Assembly (NCBI GenBank): GCA_023565505.1
Contig: JAIMBI010000012.1
Location: 1 to 64,000 of the forward strand
DNA from: Actinomycetes bacterium
Lineage (GTDB): Bacteria; Bacillota; Sulfobacillia; Sulfobacillales; JAIMBI01
DNA: 64,000 nucleotides
Direction: 5' to 3'
In this document: positions 18,831 to 27,829 of the stretch, one piece after another
Layout: every line of letters starts with the position of its first letter
How positions within the stretch are numbered: the stretch's first letter is position 1
The notes under the pieces: generated by a model
Database searches by the model: none
The model's input: the letters and a program-made list of their open reading frames with translations, nothing else
Told to the model about the DNA's origin: nothing
Translations under genes and position numbers: made by a program

Positions 18831-18889
18831 GTGTTGCGCCTTCCAACGGAAGAAGGCGCCCCCAAGACGGGATTACGGAGGTGAGGGCG

Positions 18890-20557
18890 CTGGACAATCC
18901 CGCCAACGGACTAATCCGCTTCATTCCCTTGGGCGGCGTGGGGGAGATCGGCAAGAACCTGGCGCTGCTGTGGGTGGGCGAGGACATCATCGTCATCGAC
19001 TCGGGGGTGGCGTTCCCCGAGGAGGATATGCCGGGGATCGACTTGGTGCTCCCCGACATCAGCTTCCTCCTGGAACACCGCGACAAGGTCCGGGGCATCT
19101 TCCTGACCCACGGCCACGAGGACCACGTGGGGGCCCTGCCCTACGTCCTGCGGGACCTTCCCGTCCCGGTGTTCGGGAGCCGGCTCACCATGGGCATCGT
19201 GGATCTGAAGCTCGAGGAGCACCGCCTCCAGCTGCCCCCGGGCTCCCGCACGGTTCAGGCTGGGGAGCGCATCCCGGCCGGGCGCATGAAGGTCGAGTTC
19301 TTCCGGGTTAACCACTCCATTCCGGACGCGATGGGCCTCATCGTGCGCACGCCCGCGGGCACGGTGGTCCACACGGGCGACTTCAAATTCGACCAGACGC
19401 CGGTGGACGGGCAGGTCGCCCACTACGAGCGGCTCGCCGATCTCGGGCGGCGCGGGGTGAAGCTGCTCCTGTCGGACAGCACGAACGCGGAGCGGGCCGG
19501 CTACACGCCGTCGGAGCGGACCGTGGGCCAGACCCTGGAACGGATCATCGCCCATGCTCCCGGCCGCGTGCTGGTGGCCTCGTTCGCCAGCCACGTGCAT
19601 CGCGTCGCCCAGACGGTGGAGATCGCCGTGCGGCACGGCCGACGGGTCGCCGTGGTCGGCCGGTCGATGGAGAACGTGGTCCGCAAGGCCCAGGAGCTGG
19701 GGCACCTGCCTTTCCCGCCGGGGGCGTGGCTCGACGTGGAGGAGATCGCGCGCCAGCCGGCCCACAAGGTGGTCATCCTCACGACCGGCAGCCAGGGCGA
19801 GCCTATGTCCGCCCTGAGCCGGATGGCGAGCGCGGACCACAAGAAGGTCGAGATCCAGCCCGGCGACACGGTGGTGATCGCGGCGTCGCCCATCCCCGGC
19901 AACGAGAAGCTGGTCGCTCGGACGGTCGACAACCTGTTCCGGCGGGGGGCGACCGTCATCTACGGCATCCCCATGGGGGTGCACGTATCGGGGCACGCCA
20001 GCCAGGAAGAGCTCAAGCTGATGCTGAATCTCACGCGGCCCCAGTTCTTCGTGCCGGTCCACGGCGAGTACCGCCACCTGGTGCATCACGCCCAGCTCGC
20101 GCGCGACGTGGGGATCCCTTCGGACCACATCTTCATCGGGGAGAACGGGACCGTCTTCGAATTCGGGCCCCAGGAGGGACGGATCGCCGGCCAGGTGCCG
20201 TGGGGCAAGGTCCTCGTGGACGGCGTGGGCGTGGGCGACGTGGGGCACATCGTGCTGCGGGACCGGCGGCAGCTGTCCCAGGACGGCGTGATGATCGTCG
20301 TCATCGGCATCGACAGCCAGACGGGCGAGTTGGTCTCCGGCCCGGACGTGGTCTCGCGCGGCTTCGTCTACGTGCGCGAGTCGGAGTCCCTCATGGAGGA
20401 GGCGCGGCAGCGGGTCCGCGACGCGGTGCGCAACCTGGGCGAGGAGTCCACGGAGTGGACGGCGATCAAGGCGGCCGTGCGCGAGACCCTCGGTAAACTG
20501 CTGTTCGAGCGGACGCGCCGGCGCCCCATGATCCTGCCCATCGTCATGGAGGTGTAG
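18890..20557 (+). CDS. rnj: Ribonuclease J, probable CTG start
   Basis: About 555 residues. Metallo-beta-lactamase/beta-CASP nuclease with endo- and 5'-3' exonuclease activity in mRNA turnover. Motifs are the N-terminal IPLGGVGEIGKNLAL, the zinc motif THGHEDHVGA (about residue 70), GDFKFDQTPVDG, the beta-CASP segment and the C-terminal PMILPIVMEV shared with B. subtilis J2. The best SD (GGAGG, 18877-18881) overlaps GTG 18881 and sits 8 nt before CTG 18890, so CTG is favoured. The gene at 60819 uses nearly the same SD and spacing. An in-frame ATG at 18734 would add 52 leader-encoded residues. Confidence 0.93.
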   Translation: MDNPANGLIRFIPLGGVGEIGKNLALLWVGEDIIVIDSGVAFPEEDMPGIDLVLPDISFLLEHRDKVRGIFLTHGHEDHVGALPYVLRDLPVPVFGSRLTMGIVDLKLEEHRLQLPPGSRTVQAGERIPAGRMKVEFFRVNHSIPDAMGLIVRTPAGTVVHTGDFKFDQTPVDGQVAHYERLADLGRRGVKLLLSDSTNAERAGYTPSERTVGQTLERIIAHAPGRVLVASFASHVHRVAQTVEIAVRHGRRVAVVGRSMENVVRKAQELGHLPFPPGAWLDVEEIARQPAHKVVILTTGSQGEPMSALSRMASADHKKVEIQPGDTVVIAASPIPGNEKLVARTVDNLFRRGATVIYGIPMGVHVSGHASQEELKLMLNLTRPQFFVPVHGEYRHLVHHAQLARDVGIPSDHIFIGENGTVFEFGPQEGRIAGQVPWGKVLVDGVGVGDVGHIVLRDRRQLSQDGVMIVVIGIDSQTGELVSGPDVVSRGFVYVRESESLMEEARQRVRDAVRNLGEESTEWTAIKAAVRETLGKLLFERTRRRPMILPIVMEV

Positions 20558-21035
20558 GCCCCGGGCCGGGGACGGGGGTGAGGCTGACCAGGATGGTGGT
20601 CACGCGCCAGACCAGGACGGCCCGGACCGACAGGCGGTACCAACGCCCCCGGACGGCGAGGAGACGACCCTCGAACAACCGCCACAGCACTTCGAGATGG
20701 CTCGCGTCGGGCTCGGTGCCCAGCAGGGAGCCGGTAAGCGGCTCGAGGGCGTGGGCCACCTCGGCGTAGCCGGGGTCGGGTCCCACAATGCGCAAGTCGA
20801 CCGCCTCGATCCGGAGTCGACGCGGCGTTCGCGGGCCTTCCCGGGCCAGGGTCTCGCGCAGGCGGTCGGCTTCCGCCGCGAGCTTGTCGGCTTCCAGCCG
20901 ACAGACGTGGACGGCGTTCTCCAGCCGCGCCAGGACGGCGCGGTCGCGGGCTTGGGCCAGCGCCGCGCCGAAGGCGGCCGCCAGCGTCCAGGCGGCCAGC
21001 CGCCGGGCCGCGCGCGCTAGCCGCGGGCGATCCAT
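20544..21035 (-). CDS. ytrI: YtrI-like sporulation membrane protein
   Basis: 163 residues, minus strand. An N-terminal transmembrane segment (about residues 10-27) is followed by a coiled coil (LARLENAVHVCRLEADKLAA onward) and a small C-terminal alpha/beta domain. This matches the layout of YtrI, which in Bacillus is made under sigma-E and sits in the membrane around the forespore with YtrH. Here it lies directly downstream of a ytrH homologue and overlaps it by 19 bp. It is convergent with rnj, whose last 14 bp it overlaps. The assignment leans on the ytrH neighbour. Confidence 0.68.
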   Translation of the reverse strand: MDRPRLARAARRLAAWTLAAAFGAALAQARDRAVLARLENAVHVCRLEADKLAAEADRLRETLAREGPRTPRRLRIEAVDLRIVGPDPGYAEVAHALEPLTGSLLGTEPDASHLEVLWRLFEGRLLAVRGRWYRLSVRAVLVWRVTTILVSLTPVPGPGPTPP

Positions 21036-21352
21036 CGGAGCAGCCAGTACCCCACCTGGGCGCCGCCGTAGGCCACGGCAACGGTGGCCGCATCCCGGGC
21101 GGCACCCCACAGGCCGCGGGTGAGGAACTCCCGCTCGAGGTTTTCGAGCGCCGTGAGGGTGCCGCCGATCGCGACCGCGACGGCCCAGATCCGGAGCCGC
21201 CAGGCCAGCTGGGCGTAGTCGGGGGCCGGTTCGCCGGCCAGCCATTGGGCCAAGCCGCCGATGAGCGCCCCGCCCACGGTGACCCCCAGCGCCGTCCCCA
21301 TGGGCGGCAGCAGGATCCGTGTCATCCGCCACCACAACGCCTCGGCGGCCAT
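21017..21352 (-). CDS. ytrH: YtrH family sporulation membrane protein
   Basis: 111 residues, minus strand. Hydrophobic helices around residues 12-35, 52-66 and 85-108, with the family stretch RLRIWAVAVAIGGTLTALE near residue 50 and AYGGAQVGYWLLRW near the end. YtrH is a small sigma-E-controlled membrane protein needed for efficient sporulation. It is the first gene of a ytrH-ytrI pair inserted between rnj and tepA, which is a different place from Bacillus. Confidence 0.8.
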   Translation of the reverse strand: MAAEALWWRMTRILLPPMGTALGVTVGGALIGGLAQWLAGEPAPDYAQLAWRLRIWAVAVAIGGTLTALENLEREFLTRGLWGAARDAATVAVAYGGAQVGYWLLRWIARG

Positions 21353-21502
21353 GGTCGGACCTCCCCCTGCATGCTACGGCGGTCGCCGGCCGGCCATGCG
21401 GGCCGCCGCGACGCATAAATCCCCTCGGGCGCCGAAGACTACAGCGCGTCGGACGACAGTCCGGGCCCGTCCGCAAGCCGGGCCCGGCGAGGGGGAGAGG
21501 CG

Positions 21503-22282
21503 ATGCGGCAGGCGACGCGGCGACCGTCCGCGCCCGGGCGGGGGACGCCGGGCGGCGCCGGCCGGGCGGCCGGGCAGAACGTCGTGGAGTTCGGGACGCC
21601 CGACGTCGCCACGGCGGAGAGCCGCTTCCACACCCTGGTGGTCGTGGGCCAGATCGAGGGGCACATCACGCTGCCGGCGCAGAACAAGACCACGAAGTAC
21701 GAGCACGTGATCCCCCAACTGGTGGCGGTGGAGGAGAATCCGGCCATCGACGGCCTCCTGGTGGTGCTCAACACCGTCGGCGGCGACGTGGAGGCCGGCC
21801 TGGCGCTGGCGGAGACCATCGCGAGCCTGTCCAAGCCGACCGTTTCGTTGGTGCTGGGCGGCGGCCACTCCATCGGTGCGCCCATCGCGGTGGCGGCGCG
21901 ACGCTCGTTCATCGCTCCCTCGGCCACGATGACCATCCATCCCATCCGCATGAACGGCCTGGTCATCGGCGTCCCGCAGACCTACGAATATCTCGACAAG
22001 ATGCAGGACCGGGTCATCGACTTCGTGGTCCGGCACTCCCGCATTCCCCGGGCCCGCCTGCGCGAGCTCATGTTCCAAACGGGCGAGCTGGCGCGGGACG
22101 TCGGCACGGTCCTGGTCGGGAAGGACGCCGTCGCCTGCGGTCTCATCGACGCCGTGGGCGGACTGGCCGACGCGCTCGACGCGCTCCGGGGGATGGTGCC
22201 GTCCCGCCCCGAGGACGACCCGCGGGACCGAGGGACCCGGGCACCGGGCGACGGCGGCGAGCACGGGGAGAAGCGGCCATGA
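21503..22282 (+). CDS. tepA: TepA-like ClpP-fold serine protease
   Basis: 259 residues. ClpP-fold protein, historically named translocation-enhancing protein. The Ser nucleophile lies in [13 protein letters not shown] (about residue 125) and the His in TIHPIRMNG (about 149). [20 protein letters not shown] is the typical oxyanion-side segment. The N-terminal 40 residues are a low-complexity basic extension. It precedes ylzJ and ftsK, exactly as tepA-ylzJ-spoIIIE do in B. subtilis. Confidence 0.93.
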   Translation: MRQATRRPSAPGRGTPGGAGRAAGQNVVEFGTPDVATAESRFHTLVVVGQIEGHITLPAQNKTTKYEHVIPQLVAVEENPAIDGLLVVLNTVGGDVEAGLALAETIASLSKPTVSLVLGGGHSIGAPIAVAARRSFIAPSATMTIHPIRMNGLVIGVPQTYEYLDKMQDRVIDFVVRHSRIPRARLRELMFQTGELARDVGTVLVGKDAVACGLIDAVGGLADALDALRGMVPSRPEDDPRDRGTRAPGDGGEHGEKRP

Positions 22283-22494
22283 TTCTCTACACGCCGCTGG
22301 CGCCGGAGGATGTCTTCGGGTGGGGATGGGGTGGGCCGCCCGGCGACGACCGCCTCGAGCTCGAGGACGTCGCCGGCCGCCCGTGCCTGGTCCGGACCGG
22401 CGCCGACGGCCGACGCCGGCTGGAACGCCTGCTGTCCACCGATCCCCGCGACTTCCTGGACCCTCGCTTCGCCCCCGGCCGGCTCGTCCCGTAG
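22279..22494 (+). CDS. ylzJ: YlzJ-like small protein
   Basis: 71 residues. It opens with [13 protein letters not shown], the typical start of the YlzJ family, whose function is unknown. The ATG overlaps the tepA stop by 4 bp. Position and N-terminus agree with B. subtilis ylzJ. Confidence 0.8.
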   Translation: MILYTPLAPEDVFGWGWGGPPGDDRLELEDVAGRPCLVRTGADGRRRLERLLSTDPRDFLDPRFAPGRLVP

Positions 22495-22539
22495 CGCGGC
22501 CGGAGGGGTCCGCCGCATAGGCATCCACGGGGTGATGCG

Positions 22540-23301
22540 GTGGGCCCGGCGTTGTGGTTGGGGATCGTTCAGGGCCTGACGGAATTCCTGCCCGTCAGTT
22601 CCTCGGGCCACCTCGTGGTGCTGCGCCACCTCCTGGGCGTAACGGGGGCGGGCGCCGCCTGGGAGGTGGCCCTGCACTTGGGCACCCTGGGCGCCCTCCT
22701 GCTGGGACTCCGACACCGGCTGGGGACCTGGGGACGCCGCCTGGTCCGCCGGGATCCCCGGGCCCGGCGCCTCGTGGCGCTTTTGGCCCTCGGCACGCTG
22801 CCGGCCGCCGTGGTCGGCGGCATCGGCGGCGACGTCCTCGCGCACTGGCTGTTCCGGCCGTCCGTGGCCGCGTTCGGGTTCGCCGCGACCGCCGTCGCCC
22901 TGTGGACGACGCCGGCGCCCGGACGCGGATGGCGCTCCCTCGAGGACCTGGACCCCCGGGACGCCCTCGCGGTGGGGGCGGCCCAGGCCCTGGCCTTGAT
23001 CCCCGGCTTCTCCCGCTCCGGCGCCACCATGGCCGCCGCCCGTTGGTGCGGGCTCGCGCCCGACGCGGCGGCGGAACTGTCCTTCCTGCTGGCCATCCCG
23101 GTCACGGCGGGGGCCGTGCTGCTCGAGGCGCCGGCCATCGTCACCCTGGGCCCGCCGGCCCTCATCGGGGCGGCCGCCGCCCTGGGCGCCGGACTCGTGG
23201 CGTTGGGCGCGGCGTTCCGCGCGCTGGCGGCCCCCCGCTGGTGGCGTCCGCTGGGCTTGTATACCATGATGATGGCAGTGTGGACGTGGACCCTGCGATA
23301 A
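22540..23301 (+). CDS. uppP: Undecaprenyl-diphosphatase
   Basis: 253 residues, about eight membrane helices. Recycles the lipid carrier of peptidoglycan synthesis. The two signature motifs are GLTEFLPVSSSGHL (residues 11-24) and PGFSRSGAT (about 154-162). The GTG start at 22540 has ggggtga just upstream. It is not normally between ylzJ and ftsK in Bacillus, so this is a lineage-specific insertion into the cluster. Confidence 0.95.
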   Translation: MGPALWLGIVQGLTEFLPVSSSGHLVVLRHLLGVTGAGAAWEVALHLGTLGALLLGLRHRLGTWGRRLVRRDPRARRLVALLALGTLPAAVVGGIGGDVLAHWLFRPSVAAFGFAATAVALWTTPAPGRGWRSLEDLDPRDALAVGAAQALALIPGFSRSGATMAAARWCGLAPDAAAELSFLLAIPVTAGAVLLEAPAIVTLGPPALIGAAAALGAGLVALGAAFRALAAPRWWRPLGLYTMMMAVWTWTLR

Positions 23302-23345
23302 GGTGGACGGGCCGCGCGGGGCGCATGTGAAGGACGGGGGATGCC

Positions 23346-25481
23346 GTGTCGGCCGATACGCGCCGGGAACTGGGCGGCGTGGCGTGGCTCGCCCTGGCCG
23401 TCCTGGGCTGGCTGGCCCTCGCCGGGCGTGCCGGGGGCGCCGTCGGCACGCTGTTGGCCCGCGGGCTCCGGGACGCCTTCGGCGGGGAGGCGTGGTGGGT
23501 TCCGGGGGCGGTGGCCGGACTGGGGGTGGCGCGCCTGCTGAATCGCCCCGTCGGGACGGCGCGGGGCGTCGCCGTGGCGGCCCTCACGCTCCTGGGGGAC
23601 GGGTTTCTGGAGTTGGTGGCGCCGCCCCACGGAGGCCTGTTCGGGTGGCTTTTGGCCCACGCCCTCCGGTTCCTGTTCGGAACCGCGGGGGCCATGGTGG
23701 CGTTGGCGGCGCTCGCGCTCGGAGCCGCCTTGGTCGCCACGGAGGGGAGCATGGTGGCCGCGGCCCGCACGGGCGGCCGCGGCGCCCTCTGGGGCTTGCG
23801 GCGGCTCGGAGTCGGCGGGCTCAGGGCCGTGCGCGCCCTCCGCGACTGGGTGTACCCCGAAGAGGACGCCCCGCCGGAGGCGGAGGACGCCCCGGCCGCG
23901 CCGGAGCCGGAACCCGTATCGCCTCGCCCGCGTCGGCCGCGTTCGGCCCGTGCCGAGCCGGAGGCGACCGCCCCGGCGGAGCCTCCGGCTCCGGCCCCGG
24001 CTCCGCCCGCCCCGCCGGCCCCGCCGCCCGCCTGGATGCCGGGCCTCCCGTACGCTCCGCCCCCGCTGGACCTGCTCCAAGCTCCGCCCGTCCGGGCCGC
24101 CCGGCGGGGCAAGACGGCCGAGGAGCGCGGCGCCGTGCTCGTGGAGACCTTGAGGCAGTTCGGCATCGAGGCCCGCCTGGCGGACGTCAGCCAGGGTCCG
24201 ACCGTCACCCGGTTCGAGCTGGTCCCCCCTCCCGGCGTGAAGGTGGCGCGCATCGTCGCCCTGGCGGACGACATCGCCCTGAGTCTCGCCGCCACCGGCG
24301 TCCGCATCGAAGCGCCCATCCCGGGCAAGAGCGCCATCGGCATCGAGGTGCCCAACGAAGAGGTGGCCGTGGTCTGGTTGCGGGAGGTGCTGGAATCCCG
24401 GGCGTTCCGCGACGCGACCTCCCCGCTCGCCGTCGCGCTCGGCAAGGACATCGCGGGCCAGCCGGTGGTCGCCGCGCTCGACCAGATGCCCCATCTGCTC
24501 GTGGCCGGGGCCACGGGGGCCGGCAAGAGCGTGCTCATCAACGTGCTCATCACCAGCCTGCTGATGCGCGCCAGCCCGAACCTGGTGCGGTTGTTGCTGG
24601 TCGACCCGAAGGTGGTGGAGTTGTCCGCCTACAACGGCGTGCCCCACCTTCTGGCCCCGGTGGTGACGGATCCCAAGCAGGCCAGTCGTGCGCTCCGCTG
24701 GGCGGTCAAGGAGATGGAGCGCCGCTACCAGCTCTTCGCCGCCAGCGGCAGCCGGGACATCGGGCGGTACAACCGCCAGGCCGACGAGCCGTTGCCCTAC
24801 ATCGTGGTGGTGATTGACGAGCTGGCCGACCTGATGATGGTGGCGCCGGTGGACGTCGAAGAGGCCATCGCCCGCCTGGCCCAGATGGCGCGGGCGGCCG
24901 GCATCCACCTCGTGGTGGCCACGCAGCGCCCGTCGGTCGACGTGATCACCGGCACGATCAAGGCCAACATTCCCAGCCGGATCGCGTTCGCGGTCTCCAG
25001 CCAGGTCGACTCGCGCACGATCCTGGACGCGGCCGGGGCGGAGAAGCTGCTCGGCCGGGGGGACATGTTGTTCAGTCCGGTGGGGGCGCCCAAGCCGCTG
25101 CGCGTGCAGGGAGCGTTCATCCAGGAGTCCGAGGTGGAGCAGGTGGTGGCTTACCTCAAGGCCGCCGGGGCGCCGGCCGAGCCCGACGGGGAGGTCGCGG
25201 CCGCGCTCGGCGGCGACGACGGGAGCGGCGGCGCGGACACCGAGCCCGACGTCTTGTTCCCCGAGGCGGTGCGGGTGGTGGTCGAGAGCCGCCAGGCCTC
25301 GGCGTCCCTGCTGCAGCGCCGCCTGCGGGTGGGTTACACGCGGGCCGCCCGACTCATCGACGCCATGGCCGAACGCGGGTTCGTGGGACCGCCCGACGGG
25401 GCCCGGCCGCGCGAGGTCTACCTGACGGCCGAGCAATATGCGCGGCTGTTTGGCTCCTCCGCGTCGGACCGGGCCGACTGA
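23346..25481 (+). CDS. ftsK: FtsK/SpoIIIE family DNA translocase
   Basis: 711 residues. It has four N-terminal membrane helices (about residues 10-140) and an acidic Pro/Ala-rich linker. The motor has Walker A GATGAGKS (about 387), Walker [11 protein letters not shown] (about 486) and the [19 protein letters not shown] segment. A C-terminal gamma winged helix (about 640-705, [20 protein letters not shown]) would read KOPS/SRS sequences. It is the orthologue by position of B. subtilis spoIIIE and is expected to move DNA at the division and sporulation septum. Start is GTG 23346. Confidence 0.95.
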   Translation: MSADTRRELGGVAWLALAVLGWLALAGRAGGAVGTLLARGLRDAFGGEAWWVPGAVAGLGVARLLNRPVGTARGVAVAALTLLGDGFLELVAPPHGGLFGWLLAHALRFLFGTAGAMVALAALALGAALVATEGSMVAAARTGGRGALWGLRRLGVGGLRAVRALRDWVYPEEDAPPEAEDAPAAPEPEPVSPRPRRPRSARAEPEATAPAEPPAPAPAPPAPPAPPPAWMPGLPYAPPPLDLLQAPPVRAARRGKTAEERGAVLVETLRQFGIEARLADVSQGPTVTRFELVPPPGVKVARIVALADDIALSLAATGVRIEAPIPGKSAIGIEVPNEEVAVVWLREVLESRAFRDATSPLAVALGKDIAGQPVVAALDQMPHLLVAGATGAGKSVLINVLITSLLMRASPNLVRLLLVDPKVVELSAYNGVPHLLAPVVTDPKQASRALRWAVKEMERRYQLFAASGSRDIGRYNRQADEPLPYIVVVIDELADLMMVAPVDVEEAIARLAQMARAAGIHLVVATQRPSVDVITGTIKANIPSRIAFAVSSQVDSRTILDAAGAEKLLGRGDMLFSPVGAPKPLRVQGAFIQESEVEQVVAYLKAAGAPAEPDGEVAAALGGDDGSGGADTEPDVLFPEAVRVVVESRQASASLLQRRLRVGYTRAARLIDAMAERGFVGPPDGARPREVYLTAEQYARLFGSSASDRAD

Positions 25482-25541
25482 GCGTCAGACCGGACCTGCG
25501 GGACGACGCCGGGTGGACCACCCGAGCCAGTCGTACACCGG

Positions 25542-25721
25542 TCAGTACCCGGTCGCGGCGGTGAACAGCTCGACCCCGCCCAACGCCCCCGCCGCCGCCA
25601 CAAGGCCGGGGGCCCATCCTCCCAGCGCCGGCCCGGCGACCAGGAGCAGGCCCAGGATGCCCCGCACCGCTCGGTCGACGGGGCCGGTGTTGGGGACGAG
25701 GCAGCGCGCGTCGTTCGGCAT
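25542..25721 (-). CDS. Small DUF2892/YgaP-type membrane protein
   Basis: 59 residues, minus strand. The sequence NTGPVDRAVRGILGLLLVAG is the typical start of the YgaP transmembrane family (DUF2892), followed by a second hydrophobic stretch (PGLVAAAGALGGVELFTAATGY). Two membrane helices are expected. The ATG at 25721 is preceded by GGAGGGAAGCGG. Function is unknown; relatives are often fused to or near rhodanese and sulfur genes, none of which is seen here. Confidence 0.72.
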   Translation of the reverse strand: MPNDARCLVPNTGPVDRAVRGILGLLLVAGPALGGWAPGLVAAAGALGGVELFTAATGY

Positions 25722-25833
25722 TCCGCTTCCCTCCCGTCGCGCCTAGGGTACCCGACCGGCTCCGGCGGCACGCGTACGACCCGTGTCGGTGCCGGGGCGC
25801 CCGGCGCATATGTATCCGGCGGAGGCGAGGCCG

Positions 25834-26655
25834 ATGTCACCCGGCGACCGGAGTCGGGCGAAGCCGGCGCGGAGATGGGACCTAGAGGGGCTCGTGGTCG
25901 CCCACGGCGGGCCGTGGTACGCCCCGGCGGACGCGGTCGCCCTCCCAGGGGGGCGTCCGGGACCGGCGCGACTCGACGTCGCCACCGTCGTCGCCCAGGT
26001 GTTCGGGGACGGCCGGGATCCCGCGGACGGGGCGCCTCGGCGCGGACGGCGCATCTGGCGCCGGCTGCTGGTGTCCGCCGCCCGGGGGCGCGGGCCGGCG
26101 GATCGCGTCGCCTCCGGCGGGCGGACGGTCGCCGGACCGGCGACGCTGGTTGCGGTCCAGGACGTGTCCGGGTCCCTCGCCGCGGTCCGCCCCGTCGCGG
26201 GGCTGTTCTGGCGGTGGCTGGCGGCCGCGCTAGAGGGACGCCACGGCCCGATGGACAAGGTGCTCGTGGTGCATCGCCGCCGACCCGAAGCCGTCACGGC
26301 CGAGGCGTTCTTCGCCGCGGCGCCGTCGGGGGGCACGGCACTGGCTCCGACCTACGCCTTCGTCGGCGAGCGGCTGGCCCAGATCCCCGCGGCCGGGGCG
26401 CTCTACGTGGTCCATCTCACCGACGGGCGCGGCTGGTCGCCCCGGGACGAGCGGCAAGCGGCGCTGTTCGCGGCCCGGTGGATGCACCGGGTGCATGTGT
26501 TCGCCTGCGTGGAGGCGGGGACCGACGCGAGCCCTTCGCCTCTCGTCAGGCATCTGCTCGCCCTGGGCCACCCGGCCCTCCGGGTGGCCCGGCTCGACCC
26601 CGCGGGCCCGGTGGCCGACGCGATCGCGGCGGTGCTCGCCCCGCCGGAAGGGTGA
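25834..26655 (+). CDS. DUF444/YhbH-like protein with VWA-type MIDAS
   Basis: 273 residues. The core matches DUF444: a DVSGS MIDAS motif (about residue 117), FWRWLAAALEG, KVLVVHRRRPEAVTAEAFF and SGGTALAPTYAFV. YhbH of Bacillus is a stress- and sporulation-induced member. The N-terminal region is shorter than in full-length members (about 390 residues), so this is a short variant or has lost an N-terminal part. ATG 25834 has GGAGG 8 nt upstream; ATG 25810 and GTG 25783 are in frame but have no SD. Confidence 0.6.
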   Translation: MSPGDRSRAKPARRWDLEGLVVAHGGPWYAPADAVALPGGRPGPARLDVATVVAQVFGDGRDPADGAPRRGRRIWRRLLVSAARGRGPADRVASGGRTVAGPATLVAVQDVSGSLAAVRPVAGLFWRWLAAALEGRHGPMDKVLVVHRRRPEAVTAEAFFAAAPSGGTALAPTYAFVGERLAQIPAAGALYVVHLTDGRGWSPRDERQAALFAARWMHRVHVFACVEAGTDASPSPLVRHLLALGHPALRVARLDPAGPVADAIAAVLAPPEG

Positions 26656-26665
26656 GACGGCTCCG

Positions 26666-27229
26666 TCAACCGTCCCCGCGCCACCGGCGGCCGAGCGGCG
26701 TCGGCAGGCCGTCGATGGTCTCCCCGTTGCGGGTCTGCCAGGAAGTGCGAAGCCCCTCGGGGCCTTTGCGCTCCGCCCAGCGGGCCAGGGTGGGTCGGTC
26801 GCCGACCGGCGTCATCAGGGGCACCCCGAAGCCGCAGGAGGTCTGCACCCGGTAGATCCGGGCCCGGATGATCTGGCCGGCTCCCGGCCGGAGGCCGAAG
26901 TGCCCCGCGATTTCGTCCCACGCGGCAGTTTCCGGCAGCACCACCTCGCCGCGCCCGTAAAGCCGCAGGATCCGAGGCGGGCCGGTGAAGGCACAGAACA
27001 TGAAGGTGATCCGGCCGTTCTCGGCGACGTGCCCGCTGGTCTCGTTGCCGCTCCCCGTCAGGTCAAGGTAGGCGACCTCGGTCGGGGACAGGACCGCGAA
27101 CGTGTCGTAGCCTTTGGGCGAGAGGTTGACGTGGCCGTCCGGGCTCAGGGGCGAGGAGGCGACGAAGAAGACGGGCTGTTGCCGGATGAAGGCGACGTGT
27201 TCCGGCAACAGCGCCGGATAGACCTGCAT
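26666..27229 (-). CDS. Pyridoxamine 5'-phosphate oxidase-like split-barrel flavoprotein
   Basis: 187 residues, minus strand. The N-terminal FMN-binding split barrel (PVFFVASSPLSPDGHVNLSP then YLDLTGSGNETSGHV) and GRITFMFCAF strand are those of the PNPOx-like group, which includes FMN or F420 oxidoreductases and heme-binding proteins. The C-terminal part (SCGFGVPLM) follows the pattern of the larger members. It is convergent with the DUF444 gene, 10 bp away. The substrate cannot be told. Confidence 0.8.
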   Translation of the reverse strand: MQVYPALLPEHVAFIRQQPVFFVASSPLSPDGHVNLSPKGYDTFAVLSPTEVAYLDLTGSGNETSGHVAENGRITFMFCAFTGPPRILRLYGRGEVVLPETAAWDEIAGHFGLRPGAGQIIRARIYRVQTSCGFGVPLMTPVGDRPTLARWAERKGPEGLRTSWQTRNGETIDGLPTPLGRRWRGDG

Positions 27230-27393
27230 GGGGTTTCCCCCTTCCCGCTTGGGCACCAGTCTAGCGCGCCGCGCGGGCGCCCGGGTCGTCGAGCAGGACA
27301 GAATCGTGTCGAGCATATGTCCTTTCGCAACCGGCAGGAATTTCAGCAGGTGACGCGAATAGGACGGGAAAGACAGCCCAGCACCGGGGGGGC

Positions 27394-27813
27394 GTGGCCG
27401 TGGGCGGTCGACGGCGGGCGTTGGAGCCGGGCATCCTCGACTTAGCCGATCCGGCGGGGCCGCGCCTGGTGGGGGCCCGCTGCCGGGTGTGCGGCGAGCG
27501 CTATTTCCCGCGCCGCCACCGATGCGCCAAGGGCACGTGCCTCGGCCCGTGCGAGGAAGTCCGGCTGGCGACGACCGGAACGCTCTACACCTGGACCTAC
27601 GTCCCGACGCCGAAGTACGGTCGGCTGGCCGTGGGGGACGAGCCGTTCCTCGTGGGGCAGGTCGACCTCGACGACGGTCCCCGGGTCCAGGGCATTCTCG
27701 TGGGACCGCCCGAGGGGATGGCGATTGGGATGCGGATGCGGCTTGATCTCGACGTGGTGCGGGAGGACGAAAAGGGGGCCGTGGTGACCTACTGCTTCGT
27801 CCCGCTCGCGTGA
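27394..27813 (+). CDS. DUF35 Zn-ribbon/OB-fold protein (acyl-CoA associated)
   Basis: 139 residues. An N-terminal rubredoxin-like Zn ribbon (Cys pattern CxxC, then C and C eleven and sixteen residues later) is followed by a DUF35 OB-fold (TGTLYTWTYVPTP, EPFLVGQVDL, VQGIL). DUF35 proteins bind thiolase-like partners in archaeal HMG-CoA/mevalonate synthesis and in the ChsH2-Ltp2 steroid retro-aldolase. Here it lies 16 bp upstream of a thiolase-like gene, the usual partnership. It is the first gene of the catabolic island. Confidence 0.88.
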   Translation: MAVGGRRRALEPGILDLADPAGPRLVGARCRVCGERYFPRRHRCAKGTCLGPCEEVRLATTGTLYTWTYVPTPKYGRLAVGDEPFLVGQVDLDDGPRVQGILVGPPEGMAIGMRMRLDLDVVREDEKGAVVTYCFVPLA

Positions 27814-27829
27814 CCGGGAGGCGGAGCCC

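Noticed and set aside
22569..25436. 955-codon minus-strand frame opposite uppP and ftsK
   Set aside because: No domain features; both plus-strand genes have clear motifs throughout.
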